Below, one piece after another: positions 1 to 10,700 of a stretch of 64,000 nt of DNA. Below the pieces are notes generated by a model. That model was not told the DNA's origin. It saw only the letters and a program-made list of their open reading frames with translations, and made no database searches. Source of the DNA: Pomphorhynchus laevis. Taxonomy: Eukaryota; Acanthocephala; Palaeacanthocephala; Echinorhynchida; Pomphorhynchidae. Location: assembly GCA_012934845.2 (NCBI GenBank), contig WNNJ02003750.1, forward strand, positions 1 to 64,000, read 5' to 3'. The position numbers and the translations under genes are program-made. Each line of letters opens with the position of its first letter. Positions within the stretch are counted from its first letter, which is position 1.

Positions 1-79
<79 letters not shown>

Positions 80-80
80 G
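1..80. repeat. (TA)n microsatellite
   Basis: The window opens with about 80 bp of almost pure TA dinucleotide repeat, broken by one C near position 63. It may continue beyond the left edge. A second run of about 56 bp lies at 569-625. Confidence 0.97.
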
Positions 81-568
81 CAATTATCAGATATAACCTC
101 AATATGCAATTTTAAACTAGTAAACCTTCTAAAAATTTCCGCGAACACCTCAGCATTGCCATGATTACTATGATTGGCAATCGATGTAGTGAACTTTGTC
201 TAATCATTCTTACTGATAATATATTTGATACTGTTCCATTCATTTCTAAGTCGTTTTAAAATAAAATATCTTAGCTTAAAAAGACACGTTCATTCAACAG
301 GGATATTTTAAATAATTGATCATTGTATTTAAATAAATAAATATAAAGCCAAGAAAATCAATTGATGAATAAATATTTGATTCAAAACATGCACGAATAG
401 ATTTGCGAACAAATGATTCCAATATTTTTGAATATTCTGATTTTATATTTTTTATTTGTATTTTTATATATTATCATTTATTTTGTATATATAAATTTTA
501 GAATATCTAATTCCGGCATGCGCAAGTCAGATTGTTAGACACATTTATTATACAATTAGGATTTGATT

Positions 569-572
569 CTTG

Positions 573-625
<53 letters not shown>
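569..625. repeat. (TA)n microsatellite
   Basis: An uninterrupted TA dinucleotide run of about 56 bp, probably polymorphic in length. Confidence 0.95.
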
Positions 626-628
<3 letters not shown>

Positions 629-696
629 AGTATCAATAGGGTTATTTGAACTACAGCTTGGGATCCTTGTTTCTGTCGGATTCATAAATATAGCAA

Positions 697-758
697 AATA
701 GGTAAGTATATAAAATTAAACCAAATTTCTTTGGTTTAATTTTATATACTTACCTATT
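697..758. repeat. Perfect 29-bp inverted repeat (snap-back hairpin)
   Basis: Arms at 697-725 and 730-758 are exact reverse complements over 29 bp, separated by a 4-nt loop (tttc). There is no mismatch in either arm although the surrounding DNA is old and AT-rich. The left arm contains a good splice-donor-like string (GGTAAGTAT). It could be a recent fold-back duplication or the trace of a hairpin-forming element. No coding potential. Confidence 0.9.
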
Positions 759-1542
759 TATTTACAGTATTGGAATACAATAACATATTATCGCAATAAC
801 ATATTATCGCGAAAAATTGCTTGAAATTGTGATCTAGGTGCCAACACTGGCTAAGACTGATTTTAAATCCATATGTGCTGCTAAATAACTGGACTTCGAT
901 CATCAGCTTTATAAGTCTAATGTATCACTCCGAGACGTTCCTAACCACCCAGCAGTCATCGTCAGTCGGATGAAGTGATTCGGGTACGTTTCGACTGCTT
1001 TTGTGATAACTGTAAAGACACCAGCAATTCCTCACGATGCTAAACGAAACTCAGGAGCAGAAAGCGTTTTTACTGGCTTGTTGCGTGTGTGGACCTTTTA
1101 GTTATTCTTTATATGCACAAATGCGTATCCGTTTGTTACGAGGGCACTGAATTTCTCACAGGGTTCCGAAAAGAATACGTTTTTTATAAATTGTCAATAA
1201 AAATGCGTTATATATATCGGTGTACATATGCACAAAGTAATTGATCTGATATTTCAACGAGAGCTGTTATTTTTTTTAGGAAGCCAAAAGAGATTTTCTA
1301 GAAGTTGATATGATTGATTTCTTTAAGGTAATAGTATCCTTTGCCAAACACGATAAGGATATTTGTAATAATATAAATTTACGTCGCTTCATTGTTGTAA
1401 AATACAGCAGTGGGGGTTCGTAAGCGTCAAATGCTACTAATCTTTTATTTTTAAGAAATAGACATGTTAACAACTAAATTTATCTCATGATATTGATAAG
1501 GATAACAAAGTTAAAGTTATGACGTTTGTAATTTTCATTTAG

Positions 1543-1680
1543 ATGCAATTGTTTTAAATGTAAATGGACCTTCAAAAATAAGCAATGCGCGAATTAATTT
1601 ACTTATGTCTGGTGGGTTGTCACATGAATATTCCGAGGCTGTGTCTCATCTTTCGCAAGGAAGTCAAGATGTATGGAAAG
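1543..1680 (+). CDS. EFL1: EFL1 exon (insert region before the conserved VSK motif)
   Basis: An internal exon of elongation-factor-like GTPase 1, the cytoplasmic EF-2-like GTPase that works with SBDS to release eIF6 from pre-60S ribosomes. The exon is 138 nt, with acceptor AG at 1541-1542 and donor GTAAGT at 1681. It starts at codon position 2 and ends at codon position 1. Its translation includes NGPSKISNAR, INLLMSGG and SQDVWK, which match the EFL1 segment where human-type proteins have a P..I..R...LM..G pattern before the KC...VSK motif. The next exon joins in phase to give VWKAIQKC. The assignment depends on family pattern recalled rather than aligned, but the four exons together are strongly consistent. 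Confidence 0.8.
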
Positions 1681-3066
1681 GTAAGTCTAATTAACTTTGA
1701 GATTAAAATTAAAATCTTGTACTTGAAAATCTACGACGATATTTAACTTATACGGATTATTCGTTTTAGTTATACTATTATTGTTTTATTAGACTTTAAT
1801 AAATTTTTTAATTTCCACTCGCTTCTTGAGCATTTTCGGACTTGCAGTTTTTAATAACAAGTGTCGATTTTATTTTATAATGTTGACACTGCCTTTAACA
1901 GTTTGTGACTTATAATATATTAAGTCACATTATATAAAGCCTTATATAGTCACATTTTATAACAGTTTGTGATACATTTGCAAAATACGACGAAATACAA
2001 AACGGTCAAACGATAATTCTAAAAATATAATTAATAGTACTTGCTGATATTAATTAAACACCTTATACTAAAAAATATAAACACTAACATGCGGAGCATT
2101 TCTAAAATATGCATCTAATGGCTTCTGCTACATGAATAGAATGAAATGCTATTCACACAAAACAAAGTATTTCACTGACACATTATTAAAAAATTAGATC
2201 TATATTTAGTTTATTTTAATTTTACTACGATTGAAGCTCTTTTATATTTACCATTTATAACCGAATTCGTTTAAATACCGTTTTTCTATTTTGCTTTCGT
2301 TTCTTTTCTTTCTTTTTTTCTTTCGTTTCTTTGATTTCGATTTCGCTTGTTTTAATGTAACGTGTTATTTTTCATATTGATTTATTGTTTCTTAGTTATT
2401 AATATGTTTGATTTTTTGTGCTGTTGGTCTCTGTTACTTATTTGAACTTCGTATAATGACTTCTTTTAATGTTTTATTATTTTTTTGTTGAATTTGTTCA
2501 ATGCTTCGCTATTAGTTCATTTTGATTTTTTGTTTTCATTTAAATGCGATGCTTTATGATTTTAATTTTCTAAGAATACACAAGCAGAGTTGGTCATGTA
2601 AAACAATCTTTTGCTTTTTCTCGTTTCTGAAGATGTCAGCAGCAGCTAACGATATATTGTGATTCTTTTAATATTTTGAGTTAGACATAATAAGACTTTT
2701 TGATACATTTAAACTTTAATTTATGCAAATATTTAAAGATTCGTAATCTCCGATAATTACAACGAAATTAGTAATTTAGATTACAACATAAAAGATAATC
2801 TTAACGTGGAAGAAGAAATAAGCGTATATCATTTATTATTCTGCATTTCAGGCTTCCTCGATAAAATTGTAATTAATTTCCTTTTTCGTAATTATTATTT
2901 TAATCTTGAATAATGAGTTTATTTTAAGAAGCATGTATAATATGCGCTCAGAATAAAAGGCTATTTGATTCTTAACTGTTTCTTTTAAAAATTCTGTACT
3001 ATTGAGAAACTAATTATTCTATTTTGATTATATTATTCGGTTTGAAAAATTTAACTATTATTTTAG
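1681..3066 (+). other. EFL1 intron
   Basis: A 1.39-kb AT-rich intron between two phase-compatible exons (donor GTAAGT at 1681, acceptor TTTTAG ending 3066). T-rich and CTTT-rich tracts occur around 2285-2340. I see no element or gene inside it. Confidence 0.7.
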
Positions 3067-3175
3067 CTATTCAAAAATGCGATCATGATCAGTCTGCTGA
3101 TATTGTCGCTTACGTAAGCAAGTTTATCGCTGTTAATAAAAGCAATGTTATTTCCTCCCGACAAGTTAATGAAAG
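3067..3175 (+). CDS. EFL1: EFL1 exon (KC...VSK..AV region)
   Basis: A 109-nt exon starting after TTTTAG at codon position 2. It encodes AIQKCDHDQSADIVAYVSKF followed by IAVNKSN, the hallmark EFL1 strand in which a KC motif precedes VSK-hydrophobic-AV. The donor is ambiguous. GT at 3176 (exon end 3175) and GT at 3179 (exon end 3178) both give the phase needed by the next exon, and neither resembles a consensus GTRAGT donor. The following intron is only about 52-55 bp. The start is fixed by phase agreement with the preceding exon. Confidence 0.82.
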
Positions 3176-3230
3176 GTTGTGTAGGTTCGATCGTTTTCTC
3201 TCTTATCATGATTTTTTTATAATTGCGCAG

Positions 3231-3331
3231 TTTTCAACGAATAAATCAAGATGCTCATGACGAGAAACGCCAACAGTTGATCCGACGTCTTCGACAGCAA
3301 GAAAATGAACGTGTCGAACATTCCATTTTAG
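3231..3331 (+). CDS. EFL1: EFL1 exon (charged linker helix)
   Basis: An exon of about 101 nt after the strong acceptor TTGCGCAG (AG at 3229-3230), ending at donor GTATTC (3332). In the phase set by the previous exon it encodes QRINQDAHDEKRQQLIRRLR and then QQENERVEHSIL. This is a charged, probably coiled-coil linker, equivalent to the RR..AR.RH-rich linker that follows the VSK motif in other EFL1 proteins. It ends at codon position 1. The next matching exon (position 2) is at 25055, so the following intron is about 21.7 kb. Confidence 0.78.
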
Positions 3332-4429
3332 GTATTCTTAAAATAAAATAAAAACTTTAATTTTTGTAACTTTTGCCTATTCCTATTGTATTATATAAGC
3401 ATTAAACGACTTCAATTGCTTGCTGAGAGTTTTTACACTTTAATTACTCATTTTGCTAATTGAAATATTTCAAAGTAAGCTTATTATTAGAGTTGGACTG
3501 CAGTGTAAGCATAAAACTGCATTTTTACGTGATGCTCTTGCTAATTGCAAGCTGCTGCATATACAGGAGTAGCATGTAATTAAAAGATTTTATTTTTAAT
3601 ACAGCAAATATCCTCGATTTAGTTTTTTGTAGGAACATTTACTTTTAAAAAATATTGTCATTTCCTACAGATAATTACAGATAATTATTAATTCACTTTT
3701 TGATTGTTCATTGCTTTTTGATTGATCCATCGGTTAAGCTACGCAAATTAAGAGAATTCGTTAACTATCAATTGTTGCTAGTTAATATTTAATGTTATGT
3801 TTCATCCATCATTGGGCCACAATTGTTTATGTCAAAAAGTTACTATACGGTGTCAGTGAATTGATCATTAACCTAACGATGGATAAATCTACATCTTAAT
3901 TAGTAATAACGAGTTTTGCTAACTAACATAATGGAAAGATTTCTCCTAATCGGTGTTGTTTAAAAATTGCTCTTTTATTTTTAAATAAGAGAATAACAAC
4001 AACCTTATCGAGACTTTTACCAATCCCGAATATAAAAAAATAAGTCATCCGATAGTACTGATCACCGTGGTTTTTGTAGAAAATATATCCGGCTGACCAT
4101 ATAATAATTTGAACGCTGAACAGTTAATTTTAATAAGGATAAAGACTTATAATCAATTATTGCAAAGAACATATCCTTAACCTAACGTCAAGGATTTTCT
4201 TTATTACATTATTTTAGAAATTGAGTTTTATTTAATTCTCTTCAAACCATAAAGTGTATAAAGTGGTATTTAACTCTGTTCAGGTTGTAAATAACTTGCT
4301 TTGCCCCAAAAAGTGATTTTCACAGTGATTATGTATTTGTCACTATAAGTATTTAAATTTTATGTCTCAGTTGAATCGTTTTTATTCATTAGAATGTCGT
4401 TACCGGCAAGATCTTCACTTGGTTGGTTG
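3332..4429 (+). other. Start of the 21.7-kb EFL1 intron, unannotated part
   Basis: AT-rich non-coding sequence between exon 3 and the first recognisable transposon remains. I see no ORF with a familiar signature and no clear LTR of the neighbouring gypsy element, although its 3' LTR would be expected about here. Confidence 0.5.
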
Positions 4430-6160
4430 GTTACTTTAAACAAACAATAGTTGTATATCTGATCATTTTTCTGCGTGGAAAAGCTACCGGATACCGAGAA
4501 AACTCGTCAATACTTGTTAGCATATACTTGCGATTCGATGTAGAATTAAGGAGCGATCCCTAAAAATCATTTGAGATCCTTTGAACGCTGCAGTAGATTT
4601 TACTAAGTTAGCTTGATATTAAGGTGTATAAATTGAGGCCATACTTTGCAACAGTTGGAGCATTTAGAAATCATGTTCCAATTTGTTCTAATAACTAGGC
4701 TGTTGGATTTTATGTGATATATCTTGTGGCATCTGAATGTTATAGTGACTTGTGCAATTCCATTATAATTTTAAAACCCGTTAAATTTTTTACCCGTTCG
4801 ATATTTAATATTATAAAAATATGGAAAAAGTTCTATCCTCCATCGTAGTATATTTTCATTTTTTATTTTGCTTTTTGAGTTGACATTATATATGAATGAA
4901 ATTGGTATTTAATCAGTTACCACTGTAAGATGTTTAGATGTCAAGAAATACATCCACATACGGAAGCTTCAACAATCGCGTACGTTTCTTTTTCAGTAAT
5001 AGGATAATTTCGTTTATGTTTATTCAATGTCCTATAAAATCTACGGGTCTACCATTATGTAGTCAAGTAATCCCAATGGCATTATTGGGCCCATATGTTT
5101 AAAGCCTAAAAGTCAATCCTTGTCAGTAGCTTTAATTGCTGCATTCACTATATTATTTTTTATCATTGATAGCCCTGAATTTTCCGGCAGTAAGTGCACA
5201 TCTCGGATTTACATCCGAGATGTAAATCTCGGATTAATATTTTGTGGTATTGCAATTCGTAAGAGAGATTCAAGGTGATAAGGACCAAGAATACTTATAG
5301 TTTCAGCACCAAGTTAGCACTTTGACAACGTTACTTGAAAATTAATATTTGGAATTGCATCTCTAAATTTGCACAATCTACTTTGGATTCTCCCCCTACT
5401 GTCATGTCATCGAGGTAACAAGACGTTTGTTGTAACTTGCTTGCACTTATGGCATTATCCGTGTATCTTTGGAAAGCTGGCACACCATTCATAACTCTCA
5501 ATGAAATTTTAGTAAACTGGTAAGTTATCTACACGCCTTGAATATAGTATAAGCTCGATTTGAATGATTAATACGTTTGATGGTATAATTCACCTAAATC
5601 TAATGTACTAAATTATCTATTCTTGTAAATTTTATTTACCAGCTCTCCAATATTAGAATATATACGCGTTAATAGGATTATAGCGATTGATAGTCTGTGA
5701 AAAGTTGACGATTAAACAGTTTTGTCCCCGAAACCACAACTACTTGTTCTCTCTAAAGGAATATGCTAGGGTTAATTACATGATGTTGAAGCAAGTGTTG
5801 CATTTCTGATTTTTCAAAGTTCATATCAACCGCACTTATTATTCTGCTTTTTGTCCAACGAGGTAACAATTGGTAGTCAGAATTTTCAAACAATAAAGTA
5901 GAGTTTAATCCTATCCTAGCTGTTACGATGTTTACGTGTTGTTTATTTTCTCTACAAATTATGTTGACGTTTTAGTCCAGTATTAAAGAAGGATATCCTA
6001 AGATGAATTCAGAACAAATATTTTGCAGAATGATTAACTTAACTTACTCATAAATTTCACCATTATAACATTAAAATCACATTTACTAACGATTGCCGTG
6101 TCAACGAATCAGCTGCAAAGTTGATTTCAAAGTTCACATTCTCTATCTAACGTGCATACG
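4430..6160 (-). pseudogene. Ty3/gypsy-type pol remnant (RT, RNase H, integrase)
   Basis: No long ORF survives, but translation of the minus strand gives family blocks in the correct order. The RT block at about 5380-5530 contains MNGVPAFQR and YLDDMTVGG, where YLDD is the catalytic motif. An N-terminal RT block at about 5700-5870 holds INPS and then REQVVVV. The RNase H block at about 4960-5010 reads NYPITEKETYAIVEA. The integrase core at about 4450-4620 has LVKSTAAFKGS and then SIDEFSRYPVAFPRR. Stops and frameshifts are frequent, so the element is old and inactive. The protease lies further upstream on the same strand (6.78-6.90 kb), beyond an inserted small repeat. LTRs were not identified. 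Confidence 0.8.
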
Positions 6161-6213
6161 ATCTGTAATCATATAAACCCGACGCGAAAGAAAGACGAAA
6201 AACACTGCTAGAT

Positions 6214-6290
6214 GCCGTGTCATCATCACAATGACTCATCAGTACCAGATCCCTCCCACTGTTGGATGTAGAGGAGGACTAGCATACGGC
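6214..6290 (-). ncRNA. Hammerhead ribozyme-like motif, copy 1 (GAA missing)
   Basis: Read on the minus strand: stem III GCCGT/ACGGC (6286-6290 with 6214-6218); H17 = A after U; stem I TGCTAG pairing with CTGGTA including two G-U pairs (6279-6284 with 6243-6248); core CUGAUGA (6236-6242); stem II GTCAT/ATGAC, perfect with a 7-nt loop (6219-6235). The conserved GAA that should separate stem II from stem III is absent, so this copy is probably inactive. The open helix is stem III (type III topology). Confidence 0.6.
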
Positions 6291-6530
6291 TCTATCAACG
6301 AATCATGTGAATGATATACTATAAAATCTCTAGTAACATCATCATAGTGTGCTGAACCAGCACTACAGGTTTACCAAATAGGATCATTAGCAAAATCACT
6401 GATAAATGCCAGCGCGGGTAATTTTATATCGGCTTACTTCTAACATGAATTTATCTCACATGATACTATTGAGCGTGAATTTTTGTTATCATATAAGCCC
6501 GACGCGAAAGAAAGACAAAAAAATAATAGA

Positions 6531-6606
6531 TACCGTTTCCCATCATGATTCATCAGTGCCAGATCCATCCCACTGCTGGATGCAGAGGAGGACTAGCAGA
6601 CGGCAT
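6531..6606 (-). ncRNA. Hammerhead ribozyme-like motif, copy 2 (complete core, weak stem II)
   Basis: Read on the minus strand: stem III TGCCGT pairs with ACGGTA (one G-U pair); the cleavage triplet is GUC; stem I TGCTAG pairs with CTGGCA (6593-6598 with 6557-6562); core CUGAUGA is at 6550-6556; GAAAC is at 6535-6539. Stem II (6540-6549) is shortened and weak compared with copy 1, which keeps a perfect 5-bp stem II. The capping region of stem I contains a small CTGC/GCAG hairpin that could make loop contacts. All invariant core bases are present, so self-cleavage is possible. Confidence 0.68.
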
Positions 6607-6784
6607 TCATGAATCATGTGTATGATGTACTAGAAAACCTCTAGAAAATCTCTAGATGACGAAACGACATCTAACAGTGTTTTTCGTCTTTCTTTCGCGT
6701 TGGGCTTATATGATTGCAAAATTCACGCGGATTGGTATTATTTGAGATGAATGCATATAATCTATTTTTTCCGAATTATAAAAA

Positions 6785-6900
6785 TTTAAAGATCTGCCAG
6801 TGTCCAGAAGTGTATAACAGTTTGTTCCATTAAGTTTTACAGGAACTAGAGTTTTTAGGTTGTTATACGCACATGTGTTAACAACATTGGCAGACGAATT
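6785..6900 (-). pseudogene. Retroelement aspartic protease fragment (gypsy)
   Basis: Minus-strand translation gives VPVKLNGTNCYTLLDTG, the start of a retropepsin-like domain with the catalytic DTG triad residue. Spacing and strand fit the pol remnant at 4430-6160. Protease would normally be followed closely by RT, and the 0.56-kb hammerhead element explains most of the extra distance. No zinc knuckle or capsid was recognised upstream. Confidence 0.65.
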
Positions 6901-7389
6901 TGCTGTCTTGACCTACAAACTTTGGAGTAGTTTCTTTGTTTGGATCATTGATTTCAGATTACATCATTTCCCGGACATACGTTCCATTCACCGGACAAAC
7001 TATTGCCATATAGTTTTTTAAGGGTTTTTATTGTTTCATCGTGATATTTGCGATATTTAATTAACTTATAAACGTTATAACTAACTTGCATTATTGAGCA
7101 TTTAAGATCAACTACATTATCTAACGTCTTTAGATAATACTTAAAGTTTCGCTACCATAGCTTGAACTTCTTGCCGCTTTGAGAGCTATCAAATATAACG
7201 GTGGTGATTAAACAATGGTCCAGGATTTCTTACAAAATACAGCATTCATAAAAAATTGTGTTGCTTGGTAGACCTTTGATTCACGATTTTCAGACATTAT
7301 GTCACTTCTAGACGAACACGTTAGCACCTAAATGATGGAATACTCTACGACTCTCATCAGTAGGATGAAGTACCAACGGAGGAAAACAT

Positions 7390-8440
7390 ACCGATCAAAT
7401 TCTGAGGAAAATTGCTTCAACGAACTATAACTTTCGAATCATGGCCTTTTCGTCTGGCGAGATTTTTTAGCCGTATGATAGTACCAGATGCACTATCGTT
7501 TCGTATATATAAAGATCTTGGCCTATTTGGTTTTCGACCACAAAAATCAAAGACAGCAAAAAATAAACCGTCCCAAGAAAGAAAAATGTGTCAGCAAATC
7601 CATCTCTTCCAAGCCACTCGATCCTATGTCAATCGCTCGAATATAAACAATCAAGTGTCACAGTATGTTCTCCATACAAAGTTGGTCTTCTAAAATTGAA
7701 CGTTCGTGCAACTTGATCCAAACTTCTCTTAAAAGTATTTCTAACCCTCTATTATGATGCTTTAATGATGGGTTTTGTTGATGAAGGAGAGTAATTTTTG
7801 GCAGTCGATTGTCGTACATCCTCTCTCTCCATATGTGACCCAAATGCCTTCATCGACAACCTGCAATCGTATCATTAATTGCTTCAATATTTACACATTT
7901 CTTCCTAACCTCTGAATTTGATGTATGACACAAAAATGAAATTGTGGAATTCTGAGGAAAATTTGGCCAGCCGACTTTAACATTCGAATTGTCACTTTTT
8001 GTCTGGATAGGTTTTATAGCCGTATAATAGTGCCTTATTCACTATTGAGTCGTACACTCTTGTTTTTGTTTTGAGACGAACGTCACGTTGCTTCCAAAAT
8101 TTCGAGTGGTCACCAAAGACTCAATTAGCCTGTATTAGTTTGAGAGTACATCATATCTGTGCTTATGTTGTCCGATAAGTAAATGAGTGTACAAATTCAA
8201 TCGGTTGACGCTCTATAGTGATAATTTCTTTAGTGGATTCGACACACATTATCTTACATTTGTTGGAGTTCAGATAAAATCGAGATCTTGACGCAGCATC
8301 TGATGTATTCGCAATAATGCGTCAGGTATACAAAGCTTCCAGCAAAACATGCGACGTCGTTCGCGTGGATATATCACAAATACGCTTCCCCTTAGTACCG
8401 ATTTCTATGCTATAACGTAGTTCCACTAGAACGCTATTTA
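7390..8440 (-). pseudogene. RTE-type LINE, RT C-terminal part
   Basis: Minus-strand blocks fit the C-terminal half of RTE-clade ORFs. At about 8180-8300 LNSNKCKIMCVEST is followed by QPIEFVHSF, the region after the catalytic motif. At about 7980-8090 TKTRVYDSIVNKALLYGYKT is the RVY...LLYG..T motif. At about 7740-7850 GHIWRERMYDNRLPKITLL is the GH..RM...RLP tail. A second, diverged copy of the LLYG..T block lies at about 7420-7550, so the 3' part is partly duplicated. The upstream half of the same RT is at 10311-10700, the two halves being separated by the Penelope-like insertion. Confidence 0.7.
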
Positions 8441-9990
8441 AAATTTAAAAAAAAATTTACAATTCGTTATATAATAACTTAAATGATTACTTTAGTAAGC
8501 TGATTAATAGTGAAAGCTCGAATATATCTAAGATAAAAATTTGGAAAGATTATATATTTGATAAAATTAAAAATAAAATGAAAATAACAAACAATTATAA
8601 AAGGAAAGATAAAATTAATAAAGATATGTATACAGAACTTACTAAATTAATGGATAACTATATAATAACAACTATTGATAAAGCTAGTAATAACTTTGTC
8701 TTCATATGCAAAAAGCTTTATTATGATATACTAGTGAAAGAGGTTAATTCTAATGATTTAAATGTAAATCCAGCATATGAATGTAGTGAGTTGAGTTTAG
8801 AAACAATTATTACAAGTCACTGTTCTATAATGGATAAAAAGGGTATAAAGGTTGAATTAGATAATAAAACTATACCTATATTATATTGGAATCCAAAATT
8901 ACATAAAAATCCAATAAAACCTAGGTTCATATGTAGTGCGTTTAAATTTACATTAAAACCACTTTCTGTCTATATGAATAAAATACTTAAAGTAATTAAA
9001 GCACACTTTAAAAATTATTGCAAGGTAATCGAAATTAATACTGGTATAAAACACTATTTCAGTATTAATTCTACAACAGATTTATTAGAACAGACAAAAG
9101 GAATAAATTTTTAAAATGTAAATACATACGATTTTAGTACGCTGTATACAAATCTAGATTTAGTAGATATTTAAGAAGCGTCAGTAAAATTAATTAATCC
9201 TATATTCGGAAAAAGATATACATATACATGTTATTATAATTATAACGTCTATCTAACAAAAATTAAACCATCAAGTAAATATAAATATATGGATAAAATT
9301 GAATTAACAGAATCCTTAAATATTTTGATAAATCAAAATTATTTAAAAGTAGGGACATCTATATTTAGACAAGTAAAATGTGTTCCAATAGGAGGTAATA
9401 GTAGCCCAATTATAGCTGACTTGTTTTTAAGCTTTATAGAATATGAATTTGTTCATAATTGTGTAAAAGCTAAATCTAAACTATGAAATATATGTTTCGA
9501 TACATTGATGATTTATATGTATTTAATTCTAAGAAATTTTATTCAGTTAGTGAACAAATTTATCCAGAAAGCCTTATTCTTAACAAAACCAATATTAATG
9601 ATAAAGAAGGTGTATATCTAGATATGAACATTAAATTAACATTAACTAAAACTACTATTAATTTATACCGTAAAGATGATATATTTAAATTTACAAGAAA
9701 CATATTTTTGCATGATCATTCATGCATACCATATAATATAAAATATAATACATTAAATAATGAAATTTTAATAATTGCAACAATATGTAATGATATTGGC
9801 TAATGATATCAAAATCATTTAAATAATTTAATAGATACATATTTTAAACTAGGTTACTATAAATATACAATAAAATAAAAAATAGTAGAATATATAAATC
9901 AACTCGATAATATAAAGAATAAATTTAAAATCATTAGCACCATATTTTTATGGATGAATAATAATTAATATACTTTGTATTAGAATAAGA
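8440..9990 (+). pseudogene. Penelope-like element RT, 5'-truncated copy (Naiad-like)
   Basis: A copy starting in the middle of the ORF that is longer at 11701-14230. Frames at 8578-9114, 9289-9486 and 9483-9803 form one RT broken by stops. Visible motifs are NPKLHKNPIKPRFICSA, YDFSTLYTNL (motif A), SIFRQVKCVPIGGNSSP (motif B) and FRYIDDLYVF (motif C, YIDD). Motif B has CVPIGG where the sister copy has GVPMGG. The GIY-YIG domain is missing because of the truncation. The element lies inside the RTE element, between its RT motif B and motif C regions. Confidence 0.85.
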
Positions 9991-10310
9991 TACTTTATAA
10001 TTAAATTTCATCAGACGAAATACGTCCTTAGCACGTATTTGGTCCCACTGTTATATTGGGTAAAAGAATTAGGGGCCGAAACCCTGTTAGGATAGCAGTT
10101 CCTTCTGATGACCTCTAATCTTTATTTTGATACAACGTTTTTTTTATTAGTCAATTTATATAAATAGAAATAGACTTTTATCTTAAATTTCAAGTTTTTA
10201 TTTTAACTTGATCTAAGTTAATAACTTGATATATTATTTTACTTGATTACATTTTGATTTATTGATTTTTTTATTTTATGATTATATTAAATACGTAGAC
10301 TTAGTAAGCT
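9990..10310 (+). repeat. Penelope-like element 3' terminal repeat (pLTR-like)
   Basis: Non-coding 3' region of the + strand copy. It contains a conserved block (10009-10130) also found in inverted orientation at 11400-11530 and at 41400-41520 and 46815-46935. The block has a stem ctgttat/gatagcag (10048-10054 with 10091-10098) enclosing a GAAAC string, which resembles a degenerate hammerhead. It ends near 10300 with attatattaaatacgtag, mirrored at 11221-11238. Confidence 0.7.
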
Positions 10311-10700
10311 GAATTGATAAATCATCAACACGGTAAAACAAAATGGAAGCTAGCACGCTGCCCTGTCTCACACCGTCATAATTCGAATGTTATCGCTGGT
10401 TGGTCTTCTTATTCTATTAACACCGTTCGTTTTTTCGCTTTAATTCATAACGATTTTAGATTTATCCGCCGAGAACCCATATTCATTCAAAACGGTTATA
10501 TAATCTCTCTACAAACACTGTCAAACGCGGTTTTAAAGTCCAGGAAAGCTATCACCATAGGTTGTCTAAACTCATGTCTAGTCTCGAGTATGCATCGCAA
10601 GAAAAATATTTGGTTCAGACAGCTTCAACCCTTTCTGAAATCTGCTTGACTCTCCGTTGCCATTTTACCTCTGTCTAAATACGTTTCAGTTTGATAGATT
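10311..10700 (-). pseudogene. RTE-type LINE, RT N-terminal and central part
   Basis: Minus-strand translation gives SCLNQIFFLRCILETRHEFR and then VIAFLDFKTAFDSV (motif A), followed by a YDGVRQGSVLASILF block (motif B). This FRKG.SC..QIF..R.ILE.R order is typical of RTE/BovB-like RTs. The same RT resumes at about 8440 on the far side of the inserted Penelope-like element. Stops are present, so the copy is dead. The interval 10700-11210 upstream probably continues the RTE but is too decayed to recognise. Confidence 0.78.

Larger units (their letters stand above)
81..1542 (+). other. Probable EFL1 intron, left flank
   Basis: Apart from the TA runs and a perfect hairpin at 697-758, I see no convincing coding sequence here. 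A direct duplication of 16 bp (aataacatattatcgc) lies at about 778-810. The stretch ends with the AG acceptor at 1541-1542 before the first recognisable EFL1 exon, so it is inferred to be intron. An upstream EFL1 exon ending in phase 1 is required but was not found in this interval. Confidence 0.45.
6168..6730 (-). mobile_element. Small tandem element with terminal inverted repeats and hammerhead motifs (retrozyme-like)
   Basis: Two direct copies of a unit of about 314 bp begin at 6168 and about 6470. The right end (6675-6730) is an inverted copy of the unit start, which contains cgacgcgaaagaaagac. Outer inverted repeats of 40 bp lie at 6168-6207 and 6675-6714. Each direct unit carries a hammerhead-like fold on the minus strand (CTGATGA cores at 6236-6242 and 6550-6556). 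There is no protein coding. Unit size, tandem arrangement and ribozymes resemble the non-autonomous retrozymes described in plants and animals. It sits between the protease and RT remnants of the gypsy element. Confidence 0.65.

Noticed and set aside
10314-10649. 111-codon + strand frame
   Set aside because: Shadow of the RTE reverse transcriptase on the opposite strand, which carries clear motif A and B blocks.
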